Part shown: one piece after another, positions 16,218 to 24,816 of the stretch
Layout: every line of letters begins with the position of its first letter
Position numbering within the stretch: the first letter of the stretch is position 1
Assembly: GCA_012517355.1 (NCBI GenBank)
Contig: JAAYVD010000002.1
Location: 1 to 32,873, forward strand
DNA from: Candidatus Rifleibacteriota bacterium
GTDB lineage: Bacteria; Muiribacteriota; Ozemobacteria; Ozemobacterales; Ozemobacteraceae
Direction of reading: 5' to 3'
Length of the DNA stretch: 32,873 nucleotides
Translations under genes and position numbers: made by a program
Notes under the pieces: model-generated
The model's input: only the letters and a program-made list of their open reading frames with translations
Told to the model about the DNA's origin: nothing
The model's database searches: none

Positions 16218-18833
16218 ATGATCAACTGTCAGGGTTGCGGGGCCGTCAACGACGAAGTCTCCTCCGAATGCGCCGCGTGCGGGCGCCTGCTGTTCCTCTC
16301 CTGCCCCCAGTGCTCCACCCGCAACCTGGCCTCGGCCCTGGCCTGCACCCACTGCGGACGGGTCCTGGCCGAGGCCAAGAGCGGCCCGGCCCGGCCGGTC
16401 GACCCGGTCAGCGAGATGCTGGCCTGGCCGGGTGGCGAGGTTCCCGACCACCCGCCGCAAGGCCCCCTGCTGAAGGCGGTGCTGGGCGGGTTCGCCTTCG
16501 CCTTCCTCCATCTCAGCCAGGCCCTGACCGGGTATCCGCTCGCCGGCATCCTGGCCGGTCTGGCCAGCGGCATGGTCACCCTGTGGGGAACCATCGAACT
16601 CGCCATCTGGTGGCTCGCGCACAGCGGGGCCCCCCGCCATCCCCACCCCAGCGCCGACCTCGAGGAGGTCCTGCCCGGGGGCCTCGACCAGTCCCTGTCC
16701 CCTGCCGACGCCTCGTTCGAGGAGACCGAGCGGGAAGCCGCCGCGACCGCGGCCCCCATCCCCCTGACCGACGTCATCCCCACCCCGGGCCGCCCCGCCC
16801 GCAAGAGCCAGGACCCGCTCGTGGCCTCGATGGTCTCCGGCGCCGTCACGTCGGTCACGGCCGCGCCGCGCCACCCCACCGGGCCGGCGGCGTCCACCCC
16901 GGCCCCCTCCCCGGACGAAACCGAGGCGGACGCGCCACCCCTGCCGCCGGCCGACGAACCGGCCACGGCCACCGCCGGCGAACTCCCCCTGCCCCCCCTC
17001 AAGAAGTCTGCCGACACCCCCCGGCCGTCCGGCAAGCCGGCCGCCGCCGCCGTCCCAGGGCGGGGTGCGGCCCGCGATGCGGCCGAGCTTCCCCGCAGTG
17101 ACGACATGACCCCCTGGCTCGACGACCTCCTGGAGACGGGCACCCAGGAACGCAAGGCCCAGACGCTGGCCGAGTTCCTCGAGGAAGGCGTCACCCAGGA
17201 GATCGAGTCGCTGCAGGCCAAGATCGCCCGTTCCCCCGAGAATTTCTCGCTCCTGGTCAAGCTTGCCCAGCTCCTCGAGGAGCGCGGCGAGACCGACCGG
17301 GCCCTGGCCACCATGGAGCGCTGCATCGGTTTCAACCCCCAGGTCGCCGAGATCCACCTGTATCACGGCACCCTCCTCCGCCGGGCGGGCCACGTGGCCG
17401 AGGCCCGGGAATCCTTCCAGACCGCACTGAACCTCAACCGGTTCCTGGCCAAGGCGCACTACCAGCTGGGCATCCTCGAGCGGGCCGAACGCCGGCCCGC
17501 CGAAGCCCGCGAAGCCCTGCAGAAGTGCATCCAGCTGGCCCCCGACGATCCCTATGCCCACTACCAGCTCGGCATGGTCTACAAGGAATCCGGCGACCTG
17601 AACCTGGCCCAGATGGAGCTGAAGCGGGCCTGCCTGCTGCATCCCACCGACTCCTACGGACACAGCCAGCTCGGCCAGATCCACGAACTCCTCAAAAACT
17701 GGGACCAGGCCGTCTTCGAGTTTTCCCAGGCCCTGAGCCTCAAACCCAACGACGCGTTCGTCCTCGAGAAACTGGGCGGTGTCATGTTCCAAAAGGGCGA
17801 GACGGCGCGCGCCTGCGACCTGTACCAGGAGGCCCTGGCCGCGCAGTTCAACCCGGAACCGCGCACGATGGTCGCCCTGGCCACTGCCCAGCACAAGCTC
17901 GGCCAGAAAGCCGAACTGAAGCCCCTGGCCGAAGAGATCCTGCGCCTGTCGCCCGACCACCCCGACGGCCTGTATTTCCTGGCCATGGCACAGCTGGCCC
18001 GCCAGGAGACCGAAGCGGCCCTCACCACCCTGGAGCGGCTGACCCAGAAGGCCCCCGAACGCTGGGAGGCCTGGCTCGAGCTGGGCCGCCTCTACCAGGC
18101 GAACGGCCTGGACGAGGAGGCGATCTCGGCGTTCATCAAGGCCTCGCCCAACGTCACCGACCAGGCGGGCCTGTGGAACTCCGTCGGCGTGCTGTATTCG
18201 AACCGCCGGCAGTTCGAGGAGGCGTTGTCCGCCTTCCGCAAGGCGGCCAGCTTCGACTACTCCGACCCGCAGATCCAGGCCAATCTCAAGGCCGTCCGCA
18301 AGCGCATCGAGAGCAGCGGCCGCAAGACCGTCGAGGCGGCGACCACCGCCCTGGCCGCCGACCCGAACCGGCTCGACCTCTATATCGAGCTGGGTCAGGC
18401 CTGCGAACTGCTGGAACGGTTCGACGACGCCATGATGGCCTACCAGCGCCTGCTGGCGTTGAAGCCCGACTCGATCCCCGGCCTGCTCGCCTACGCCCAC
18501 CTGCTGAAGCGGCGGGGCAAGCTGAAGATCGCCATCCGCTGCTACCGCGAGATCCTCAAGATCGAACACGGACACGTCGATGCCCGCGTCGAGCTGATCA
18601 AGGCCAACCTCAACCTCGGCTTCGTCAACGAGGCCCTCAAGCACGCCGTGGTCGCCCAGAAGATGGCCCCCGACGACCCGCGCGTCCATTTCCTGCTCGG
18701 CAAGATCTACTTCGCCAAGGGCCTGGCGCCCCGCGCCCTGAAGGAGTTCACCTTCGTGGCCAGCCACGCCCGCGATCCCGAGATGATCAGTTGGGCGGAA
18801 CTGATGCGCCGCCGGCTGGCCAAGACCGCATGA
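16218..18833 (+). CDS. Double zinc-ribbon, membrane-anchored TPR protein
   Basis: 871 residues. Two N-terminal zinc ribbons: C4-x2-C7...C18-x2-C21 and C29-x2-C32...C43-x2-C46. Hydrophobic segments near residues 88-135 (GGFAFAFLHLSQALTGYPLAGILAGL, then GTIELAIWWLA) form a probable membrane hairpin. A Pro/Ala/Thr-rich linker runs to about 290, then roughly fifteen TPR-like units fill 330-871 (for example AKAHYQLGILERAERRPAEA, DPYAHYQLGMVYKESGD). This looks like a protein-interaction scaffold at the inner membrane; partner unknown. It starts 3 nt after the previous stop and its own stop overlaps the next ATG by 4 nt. Confidence 0.8.
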   Translation: MINCQGCGAVNDEVSSECAACGRLLFLSCPQCSTRNLASALACTHCGRVLAEAKSGPARPVDPVSEMLAWPGGEVPDHPPQGPLLKAVLGGFAFAFLHLSQALTGYPLAGILAGLASGMVTLWGTIELAIWWLAHSGAPRHPHPSADLEEVLPGGLDQSLSPADASFEETEREAAATAAPIPLTDVIPTPGRPARKSQDPLVASMVSGAVTSVTAAPRHPTGPAASTPAPSPDETEADAPPLPPADEPATATAGELPLPPLKKSADTPRPSGKPAAAAVPGRGAARDAAELPRSDDMTPWLDDLLETGTQERKAQTLAEFLEEGVTQEIESLQAKIARSPENFSLLVKLAQLLEERGETDRALATMERCIGFNPQVAEIHLYHGTLLRRAGHVAEARESFQTALNLNRFLAKAHYQLGILERAERRPAEAREALQKCIQLAPDDPYAHYQLGMVYKESGDLNLAQMELKRACLLHPTDSYGHSQLGQIHELLKNWDQAVFEFSQALSLKPNDAFVLEKLGGVMFQKGETARACDLYQEALAAQFNPEPRTMVALATAQHKLGQKAELKPLAEEILRLSPDHPDGLYFLAMAQLARQETEAALTTLERLTQKAPERWEAWLELGRLYQANGLDEEAISAFIKASPNVTDQAGLWNSVGVLYSNRRQFEEALSAFRKAASFDYSDPQIQANLKAVRKRIESSGRKTVEAATTALAADPNRLDLYIELGQACELLERFDDAMMAYQRLLALKPDSIPGLLAYAHLLKRRGKLKIAIRCYREILKIEHGHVDARVELIKANLNLGFVNEALKHAVVAQKMAPDDPRVHFLLGKIYFAKGLAPRALKEFTFVASHARDPEMISWAELMRRRLAKTA

Positions 18834-20098
18834 CCCCCGCCGCCCCGCGCCCCGGTCGCGCCCCCGCCAGCCCCGGCGGGATGGCCCCTTGGCGATGCGC
18901 GAAACTGGCGTTTCGCCCCGCCATCCATGGCGGCAAAGGGGCCCTTCCGACATCGTGTCGGTTGGCCCTGCTGCTGGCCGCCGCCGTCGGACTGGCCCTG
19001 GCCCCGGCGCGCCCTCTTGCCGCGCAGACGGCCTTCCCCACCATCGCCGAACCCCAGACCTCCGTCCGCGACATCCTGACCGGGCCGCAGAACCGGCCCC
19101 GGGCCGACACCTATTACCTGCTCGGCCTCGCCGCGGCGCGCAAGAACAACCACGCCGAAGCCCTGCGCCAGATCGCGATCGGCCTGCGCCTCGAACCGGG
19201 CCACCTCCGCCTGCTCGGCCTGCGCGCGGCGATCTGGGCCCGCCAGGGCCACACCCAGGAGGCCATCGCCGAGTTCCGCCGGCTGGTGCGCCTGTTCCCC
19301 GACGACGATTACGTCCGGCAGTCGCTGCAGGAACTCGAGCGCCCCCTGCGCCCCCGGTTCGCCCCGGTGACCTCGGCCCTGCCCACCCCGCCCCGGCGCG
19401 ACACCCCCGTGGCGCCCGTCAGCACGGCGGCACCCGCCTCCCCGAAACGCGTCCTGGAATCGGGGTATTTCGAGGAGATGAAGCAGAAGCAGCGCTGCTA
19501 CTTCCAGATGGCGGCCATCCGACGGGCCCAGGCCGCACTCGCGGCCGCCGACCCCGCCAAGAAGGACGCCTTCGATCTGCAGGCCCTGGTTGACACCGGC
19601 CACCTCAGTGCCCCGCCAGTCTGCCCGGGCGGCGGCACCTACTCCTGGAACGGGGCCCCCGTCTGCTCCAAGCACGGGGATTTCGCCACCGCCGAGGCCG
19701 AGGTCAACACCGTCTTCAACGACTTCAACCGCGGCATGCAGGCCAAGATCGGCCGCAACTACGGCGCCGCCCTCGAGGCGTTCGACCAGGTCTGCGCGGT
19801 CTACCCGCAGTGGTCGGAAGCCCACTACCAGCGCGGCGAGACCCTGTTCCGCCTCGGCGAGGACCGCGGAGCCATCGAGGGCATCCGGCGCGCCCTCCAG
19901 TGCGACCCCGGCAATCTCGACGCCAAGCTGCTGCTGGCCAACCTCCAGTTCAAGGTCGGCCACAAGGAGTCGGCCCTGCAGCTGCTCGACGAGGTGGCCA
20001 CGGAACAGTCCGGCACCGTCTACGGCCTGTCCGCCCGCAGCCTGGCCAAGTCCATCCGCAGCGGCCGCAACTACTACCAGGTCTTCCCCCCCAACTGA
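18830..20098 (+). CDS. Exported TPR protein with zinc-ribbon-like motif; N-terminal 83-bp element
   Basis: 422 residues if it starts at 18830 (ATGA overlap with the previous gene). Residues 18-45 are encoded by an 83-bp dispersed element (APWRCAKLAFRPAIHGGKG...). Directly after it comes a signal-peptide core (LALLLAAAVGLALAPARPLAAQ), so the element separates the coupled start from the export signal. Non-ATG starts just before the core (TTG near 18961) cannot be excluded, but they lack a ribosome site. The mature protein has TPR-like units at both ends (DTYYLLGLAAARKNNHAEAL; SEAHYQRGETLFRLGEDRGA) and in between CPGGGTYSWNGAPVCSKHG, a C...C-x2-H motif like those seen near the C-termini of some type IV pilin-like proteins. 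Role unknown; probably periplasmic or lipid-free outer-surface. Confidence 0.72.
   Translation: MTPAAPRPGRAPASPGGMAPWRCAKLAFRPAIHGGKGALPTSCRLALLLAAAVGLALAPARPLAAQTAFPTIAEPQTSVRDILTGPQNRPRADTYYLLGLAAARKNNHAEALRQIAIGLRLEPGHLRLLGLRAAIWARQGHTQEAIAEFRRLVRLFPDDDYVRQSLQELERPLRPRFAPVTSALPTPPRRDTPVAPVSTAAPASPKRVLESGYFEEMKQKQRCYFQMAAIRRAQAALAAADPAKKDAFDLQALVDTGHLSAPPVCPGGGTYSWNGAPVCSKHGDFATAEAEVNTVFNDFNRGMQAKIGRNYGAALEAFDQVCAVYPQWSEAHYQRGETLFRLGEDRGAIEGIRRALQCDPGNLDAKLLLANLQFKVGHKESALQLLDEVATEQSGTVYGLSARSLAKSIRSGRNYYQVFPPN
18883..18965 (+). repeat. 83-bp three-hairpin element, copy R1
   Basis: Best-preserved copy. It folds as GCGAAACTGGCGTTTCGC, then CCGCCATCCATGGCGG, then CCGACATCGTGTCGG; an outer stem pairs GGCCCCTT (first 8 nt) with AAGGGGCC (positions 54-61). 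It lies in-frame in the 5' end of the exported TPR gene. About 83 percent identical by eye to R2, without gaps. Confidence 0.85.
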
Positions 20099-20105
20099 GC
20101 CGCCG

Positions 20106-20972
20106 ATGAAACGCCCCGTCCATCGCCTCGGCATCCTGTGCCACCCGAACCGGCCGTCGGTGCCGCCCCTGCTGCGCCGCATCGTGCGTTGGGCCGGGGC
20201 CAACGGCCTCGACCTCCGGCTCGACCGCGAGGAGGCGGCCTCGGTCGGCCACCCCGAACTGGGCGTGCCCCGCCCCGACATGGGCGAACTGGTCGACCTC
20301 ATCGTTGTGCTCGGCGGCGATGGTTCCATCCTCGAGTGCGTGCGCCAGTTCGCCGCCGAAGGCGTCCCGGTCGCCGGCATCAACCTCGGCCACCTGGGGT
20401 TTCTGACCCTCGGCGACGCCGCCAAGGCCCTGTCCATCCTCGAACGGCTGCGCGCCGGCCGGTTCCGCATCGAGAACCGGATGATGCTGCAAGCGGTGGT
20501 CCGGCGGCGCGGCAAACCGGTGTTCCGCGGCATCGCCCTCAACGACGCGGTCGTCACCAAGGGCCCCATCCTGCGCGTCATCGACCTCCACCTGTCGATC
20601 TCGGGTACCGCGGTCGCCACCTACCACGGCGACGGGGTCATCTTCTCGACCCCCACCGGCTCGACCGCCTATTCCCTGTCGGCCGGCGGGCCCATCGTCC
20701 CGCCCTGGGTCAACGCCCTCATCGTCACCCCCCTCAATTCCCACACCCTGGCCACCCGCCCCGTCATCACCTCCGACCAGGAGGTCCTCCTGGCCGACCT
20801 GTCCTGCACCCATTCGGAGGTCAACCTGGTGCTCGACGGGCAACAGGGTTTCCAACTCCTCGACGGCGACGGGATCGAGATCTCCCGGGCCCAGGAGATC
20901 GGCCGGATCGTCGTTTTCCGCCCCCATACCTTCTTCCAGGTCCTGCGCAAGAAGATGAAATGGGGAAAGTGA
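20106..20972 (+). CDS. nadK: NAD kinase
   Basis: 288 residues, typical of bacterial NAD kinases. It phosphorylates NAD to NADP in the cytoplasm using ATP or polyphosphate. The catalytic GGDGS motif is at residues 70-74 (VVLGGDGSILECV); NLGHLGFL, the substrate-binding LNDAVV, and the conserved TPTGSTAYSLSAGGPIV follow in order, then HTLATRPVI. The ATG is 7 nt after the stop of the exported TPR gene with no clear Shine-Dalgarno, so it probably depends on coupling. Its place among exported proteins is probably operon chance rather than function. Confidence 0.95.
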   Translation: MKRPVHRLGILCHPNRPSVPPLLRRIVRWAGANGLDLRLDREEAASVGHPELGVPRPDMGELVDLIVVLGGDGSILECVRQFAAEGVPVAGINLGHLGFLTLGDAAKALSILERLRAGRFRIENRMMLQAVVRRRGKPVFRGIALNDAVVTKGPILRVIDLHLSISGTAVATYHGDGVIFSTPTGSTAYSLSAGGPIVPPWVNALIVTPLNSHTLATRPVITSDQEVLLADLSCTHSEVNLVLDGQQGFQLLDGDGIEISRAQEIGRIVVFRPHTFFQVLRKKMKWGK

Positions 20973-21000
20973 CCCCATACCCCCCCCAAAGGATGCACCC

Positions 21001-21207
21001 ATGAAGATCACCTGGCACGTGGACAAGATGAAATGCGACGGCTGCGTGGAAGCCATCGCCCAGGCGTTGCTGCTCGTCGACGGCCTCGCCGACGTCACCG
21101 TCGACCTCGCCTCGAAGTCGGTGGCCTTCACCGCCGACACCCAGCAGACCGTCGATGTCGCCCGCAAAGCCATGCAGGGCGCGGGGTTCCCCGTCCGGGG
21201 GGACTGA
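21001..21207 (+). CDS. Heavy-metal-associated (HMA) domain protein, CopZ-like
   Basis: 68 residues, a single ferredoxin-like HMA domain. MKCDGC carries the metal-binding C12-x2-C15; the pattern DVTVDLASKSVAFT and the C-terminal AGFPV match copper/mercury chaperones. AAAGGAT lies 7 nt before the ATG. It delivers or buffers Cu(I) or a similar soft metal. It sits just before dsbD, a combination that fits metal handling together with thiol reduction in the periplasm. Confidence 0.88.
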   Translation: MKITWHVDKMKCDGCVEAIAQALLLVDGLADVTVDLASKSVAFTADTQQTVDVARKAMQGAGFPVRGD

Positions 21208-21282
21208 CCCCGCGCCTTTTTCCCCATCCCCCACCCCGGCCCCCGGGGCTTTCCACCCACCCGCTTTCCGGAGGAACTCCCG

Positions 21283-23277
21283 ATGCGACGCTTCTTCCTG
21301 CCCCGTTTCCCGTTGCTGGCCCTGCTGGCCTCCCTGGCGTTCGCCCTGACGGGCCCGACGGTTCCCGCCGCCCGCGGCGGCTGGCTGACCGACCCGGAAA
21401 CCGCCGGACCGTTCTCCTTCAGGCTCAGCCCGGTCGTCGAGGAGGGAGCCGGCCGCCTGGTGGGAACCCTCACCATCGCGGTGGCCCCGGACCACCACCT
21501 GTACCGGGAACGGACGAAGCTCGAGGCGGAGGCCGGCTCGCTCACCGTGGCCTGGCCGCCGGCCAAGGTCAAGGTCGATCCCTTCGAGAACAAGCCGGTC
21601 GAGATCTTCGATGCCGGAGAGCACCAGGTCGGGTTCAGCCTGACCGGTTGGCCGGTGGCGGCCTCGCCAGCCCTCACCCTCGATTGGCACGGTTGTTCCT
21701 CCCAGACCTGTTTCATGCCCGAGCGCAAAACCTTCCCGGTGGCCTGGCCTGCCGACCGGCCCACCGGAGCCCCGGCAGCGGATCCTGCCGCACCGGCGCG
21801 GGCCGCCCCCTCTTCTGAAACCAGGCCGGAGGGTCCGGCCGCCCCCCTGCCGGCCGCCGCGACGCCAGCCGGCCAGTCGAGCCAGGCCGCCCCGGCAGCG
21901 GCGGCGGCGATTCCCCCGACCGCCGCCGGGGAGGTGGGCCCCAGTGCCACGCCCGCACCTTCGAGGGGCGCCTCTGATGCCGGCGCGGTGGCCACTCCCG
22001 GCGGCACCTACGACTTCGGCCGGACCCTGCGCGAGCGGGGGCTGGCCTGGGCCCTGCTGGTGGCCTTCCTCGGCGGATTCCTGGTCAGCCTGACCCCCTG
22101 CGTCTACCCGATGATCCCCATCACCCTGTCGATCATCGGCGGCCGCCAGGAGAACACTTCGTTCGGCCGGGGGTTGGGCCTGTCGGTCACCTACGTCGCC
22201 GGCCTGTCGCTCACCTACGCCCTGCTGGGCCTCATCGTGGCCGTGTTCGGCGCCCAGGTCCGGGGCCTGTTGCAGGGGCCGACCTTCCAGTTGGGCATGG
22301 CCGTGATCTTCGTGTTGCTGGCCCTGTCGATGTTCGACCTGTTCCTGCTGCAGGTGCCCGACACGCTGCGGCAGCGGTTCGTGGGAGTCCGCTCCACCGG
22401 CCCCGGGGGCATCTTCCTGCTGGGGATGGTCTCCGGGCTGATGGCCTCCCCCTGCGTCGCCGCGCCCCTGGCCGGCATCCTGGCTTTCATCGCGGCCTCG
22501 GGCAGCCTGCTGCTGGGGTTCACCATGCTGCTCGCGTTCGCCTGGGGCATGGGCCTGATCCTGGTGCTGATCGGGGCCTTTTCCGGATCGCTGAACGCCC
22601 TGCCGCGGGCCGGCGACTGGATGGTCACGATCAAGGAATTCTACGGGTTCCTGCTGTTGGGAGCGGCCTTCTATTTCGCCCAACCGTTCATCGGGTCCCC
22701 CTGGGCGGGGTTGTTGACCGCCGCTCTGCTCGCTGCTTTTGCCGGCTTCCTGGGCCTGTTCCGGCCGGTGTCGGCCGAGGCCCGGCTCGGGGAACGGGTG
22801 TCGCGGTGCCTCGGCGTCGTCGCCCTGGCCGTGGCCTGCGCCTTCGCGGTCAGTTCGGCGGGCCAGTGGGGCCTGTGTCTCCAGCCCCCCGAGCCGGCGG
22901 CCGCGGCGGCCCCGGCCGCCGGCCTGCCCTTCTGGCATGACCGCCTGGCCGACGGCCTGGCGCAGGCGGCCCGGGAGGGGAAACCGGTCTTCGTCGATTT
23001 CCGCGCCGACTGGTGCACCATCTGCCTGGAACTGGAGAAGACCGTCTTTCCCCACCCCGATGTGGCTGGTACTTTGCAGAAATATGTGTTGGTCAAGATC
23101 GATGCCACCGACCCCGATGAGGCGACCACGGAGGTTCTCCGGCAGTTCGTCGTGGTCGGCCTGCCCACCCTGGTCGTGCTCGGGGCGGACGGCCGCGAGC
23201 GGCCCGGGCTGCGGGTGACCGGCGACGTCGCGGTGGCCGACCTGACCCGCCTGTTGCGCGAAGGACTGCGACCGTGA
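21283..23277 (+). CDS. dsbD: Thiol:disulfide interchange protein DsbD
   Basis: 664 residues. It passes electrons from cytoplasmic thioredoxin across the inner membrane to periplasmic partners. Domains in order: signal peptide (1-31); N-terminal DsbD domain about 38-155 with HGCSSQTCF (C138 and C143); an Ala/Pro-rich linker about 160-245; a CcdA-like transmembrane domain from about 253 with TPCVYPM (C273) and a second SPCVAAPLAG Cys about 120 residues later; C-terminal thioredoxin domain with DWCTIC (C578, C581) and the cis-Pro in VGLPTLVV. All three redox pairs are present. GGAGGAAC precedes the ATG by a few nt. The C-terminal site is CTIC rather than the CVAC of E. coli. It overlaps the next gene by 4 nt (GTGA). 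Confidence 0.93.
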   Translation: MRRFFLPRFPLLALLASLAFALTGPTVPAARGGWLTDPETAGPFSFRLSPVVEEGAGRLVGTLTIAVAPDHHLYRERTKLEAEAGSLTVAWPPAKVKVDPFENKPVEIFDAGEHQVGFSLTGWPVAASPALTLDWHGCSSQTCFMPERKTFPVAWPADRPTGAPAADPAAPARAAPSSETRPEGPAAPLPAAATPAGQSSQAAPAAAAAIPPTAAGEVGPSATPAPSRGASDAGAVATPGGTYDFGRTLRERGLAWALLVAFLGGFLVSLTPCVYPMIPITLSIIGGRQENTSFGRGLGLSVTYVAGLSLTYALLGLIVAVFGAQVRGLLQGPTFQLGMAVIFVLLALSMFDLFLLQVPDTLRQRFVGVRSTGPGGIFLLGMVSGLMASPCVAAPLAGILAFIAASGSLLLGFTMLLAFAWGMGLILVLIGAFSGSLNALPRAGDWMVTIKEFYGFLLLGAAFYFAQPFIGSPWAGLLTAALLAAFAGFLGLFRPVSAEARLGERVSRCLGVVALAVACAFAVSSAGQWGLCLQPPEPAAAAAPAAGLPFWHDRLADGLAQAAREGKPVFVDFRADWCTICLELEKTVFPHPDVAGTLQKYVLVKIDATDPDEATTEVLRQFVVVGLPTLVVLGADGRERPGLRVTGDVAVADLTRLLREGLRP

Positions 23278-24656
23278 GGGCCCGGGGTTTCGTGGGGGGC
23301 CGCCGCGCCGCCGCCGTCCCCACCGGCCTCACCGTCGCCGCCGGCCTGTGCTGCCTGGCGCTCTGCCTCCCCCTGACCGCGACGGCCGGAAACCAGGCGG
23401 CCCCCCAGCCCACCCTGACGGCTTCGAACCGGCGATCCCCCGCCATGGCTCCGACGGACGGCGCCCCGACACCCCCTGCCACCACGCCGACCTCCAATCC
23501 GGCGGCCGGGAACCGGGTGGATCCGGCCGTGGCGGCGGCCCCGACGGTCGGGCCGCACCTGGCCCCCGACCCCGCCCTGGACGCGCAGTTCCGCGCCATG
23601 CCCGGCTTTCTCGGCGGCGACGGGTGTTTCACCGTTCCGCTCCCCGGCCACCGCACCCTGCTCCTGTTCGGGGACACCTTCGTGGCCAGCGGTTCCTCGC
23701 CCGACCGCCGCCAAGCGGCCTTCGTCCACAACACCGCCGCCCTCGCCGAAGGAGAAGTGGAGGCGGGCACCCGGATCCGGTTCCTCGCCGGGCGGCTCCC
23801 CTTCCTGCCCTCGCCCGCCACCGACACCTGGCTGTGGCCCCTCGACGGCATCTGCCGCGACGGGCGCCTCTCGTTGTTCGCCACCGAAATCCGCCAGGTC
23901 GCCGACGACCCGTTCGGCTTCCGGGAGGTCGGCAACCATCTGTTCGTCATCGACAATCCGGCCGACCCCGTCGGGGAGTGGCGGTTCACCCGGCACCGCA
24001 TCCCGTGGGGGCGGTTCGGGCGGAAGGCCTCGCTGACCTGGGGGGGAAGCCTGGTCGCGCACGACGGGCAGACCCTGATCTACGGGGTCCATCAGCGCGA
24101 GGACGGGCGGAAATCGCTGGTCCTGGCCCGCGCCCCCGGCCGTCTCGAAGATTTCCGTTCCTGGAGCTTCTTCCGACGGACGGCCCCCTGGCGTTGCGCG
24201 AAACCGGCGTTGCCCGCCGCCATCCGTGGCGGCAAGGGGGTATGTCCGACATCGTGCCGGTCGGATGGGTGGCAGCCCGCCCCCCACGCCCCGTCCCCCC
24301 TCGTGTCACCCATCGCCAACGAGTTCACCGTGTATGCCGGGCCCGCGCCCGACGGCGGGCCCGACCGGTTCTTCCTCGTGGCTTCGGGCGAGGGTGGCCT
24401 GTCCTGGGACATCATCCGCCACGAGGCCGGCGGCCCTGACTTCGCCCGGCCGGTCACCCGGGTCCTGCACCGGTTCCCGGCCGCAGCCTTCCCCCAGGGG
24501 GTGTTCTGCTACTCCGCCAAGGCCGTCCGGCGCGGGGACGGACGCCCCCCCGACCGGGTGGTGCATTTCACCAACGCCACCACCGCCGACCCGCTGTTGC
24601 TGGACAATACGTGGTATTGGCCGGAGTTCCACCGGCTGCCCGGTCACGGCGAATGA
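23274..24656 (+). CDS. Exported DUF4185-like beta-propeller protein interrupted in-frame by an 83-bp element
   Basis: 460 residues from a GTG start that overlaps the dsbD stop (GTGA). An N-terminal signal peptide (VAAGLCCLALCLPLTATAG) and a Pro/Thr-rich linker precede a propeller-like region. Family-like features are GCFTVPLPGHRTLLLFGDTF, NTAAL, TWLWPLDGICRDGRL, SLTWGGSLVAHDGQTLIYG and NEFTVY; the FGDTF block is typical of DUF4185/glycosidase-like propellers. Residues about 304-331 (APWRCAKPALPAAIRGGKG...) are encoded by element R2 and sit where a Trp-rich strand is expected: SFFRR before, DGWQ after. The frame is kept. Function unknown; perhaps glycan binding or hydrolysis. Confidence 0.72.
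   Translation: MRARGFVGGRRAAAVPTGLTVAAGLCCLALCLPLTATAGNQAAPQPTLTASNRRSPAMAPTDGAPTPPATTPTSNPAAGNRVDPAVAAAPTVGPHLAPDPALDAQFRAMPGFLGGDGCFTVPLPGHRTLLLFGDTFVASGSSPDRRQAAFVHNTAALAEGEVEAGTRIRFLAGRLPFLPSPATDTWLWPLDGICRDGRLSLFATEIRQVADDPFGFREVGNHLFVIDNPADPVGEWRFTRHRIPWGRFGRKASLTWGGSLVAHDGQTLIYGVHQREDGRKSLVLARAPGRLEDFRSWSFFRRTAPWRCAKPALPAAIRGGKGVCPTSCRSDGWQPAPHAPSPLVSPIANEFTVYAGPAPDGGPDRFFLVASGEGGLSWDIIRHEAGGPDFARPVTRVLHRFPAAAFPQGVFCYSAKAVRRGDGRPPDRVVHFTNATTADPLLLDNTWYWPEFHRLPGHGE
24182..24264 (+). repeat. 83-bp three-hairpin element, copy R2
   Basis: Aligns without gaps to R1. The middle hairpin CCGCCATCCGTGGCGG is perfect. In the outer stem position 7 changes T to C while position 55 changes A to G, which keeps the pair. 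In-frame in the propeller gene, same reading frame as R1. Confidence 0.85.
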
Positions 24657-24676
24657 ACCCCGCCGCCGAGGCTCCT

Positions 24677-24745
24677 GCATGTTGACAGGCATTCCAGGAG
24701 GGCAGGGGAAACGGGAAATGGGGGGGGCGGGCGAAGGATGTCAGG
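24677..24745 (+). repeat. G-rich dispersed repeat, copy C
   Basis: GCATGTTGACAGGCATTCC then CAGGGGAAACGGGAAATG and GGCGGGCGAAGG; it matches the first two thirds of copies A (5846) and B (6316, reverse). It fills much of the gap 24657-24816 between the propeller gene and the next start; nothing else is visible there. Confidence 0.5.
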
Positions 24746-24816
24746 GCATCCGGGCGGGGAAAAGATGTTCGGGGTTTGAACGGAAGGGCAATGAACCCAA
24801 GCCTCCGCCGCCGGCC

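Noticed and set aside
15672-18953. A 1093-codon open frame on the - strand
   Set aside because: Antisense shadow of the Zn-ribbon/TPR gene; the + strand frame has zinc ribbons and regular TPR motifs, the shadow has none.
18883-18965. tRNA-like cloverleaf
   Set aside because: The outer stem plus two hairpins recalls a cloverleaf, but there is no T-loop, anticodon arm geometry or CCA end, and a third hairpin lies outside.
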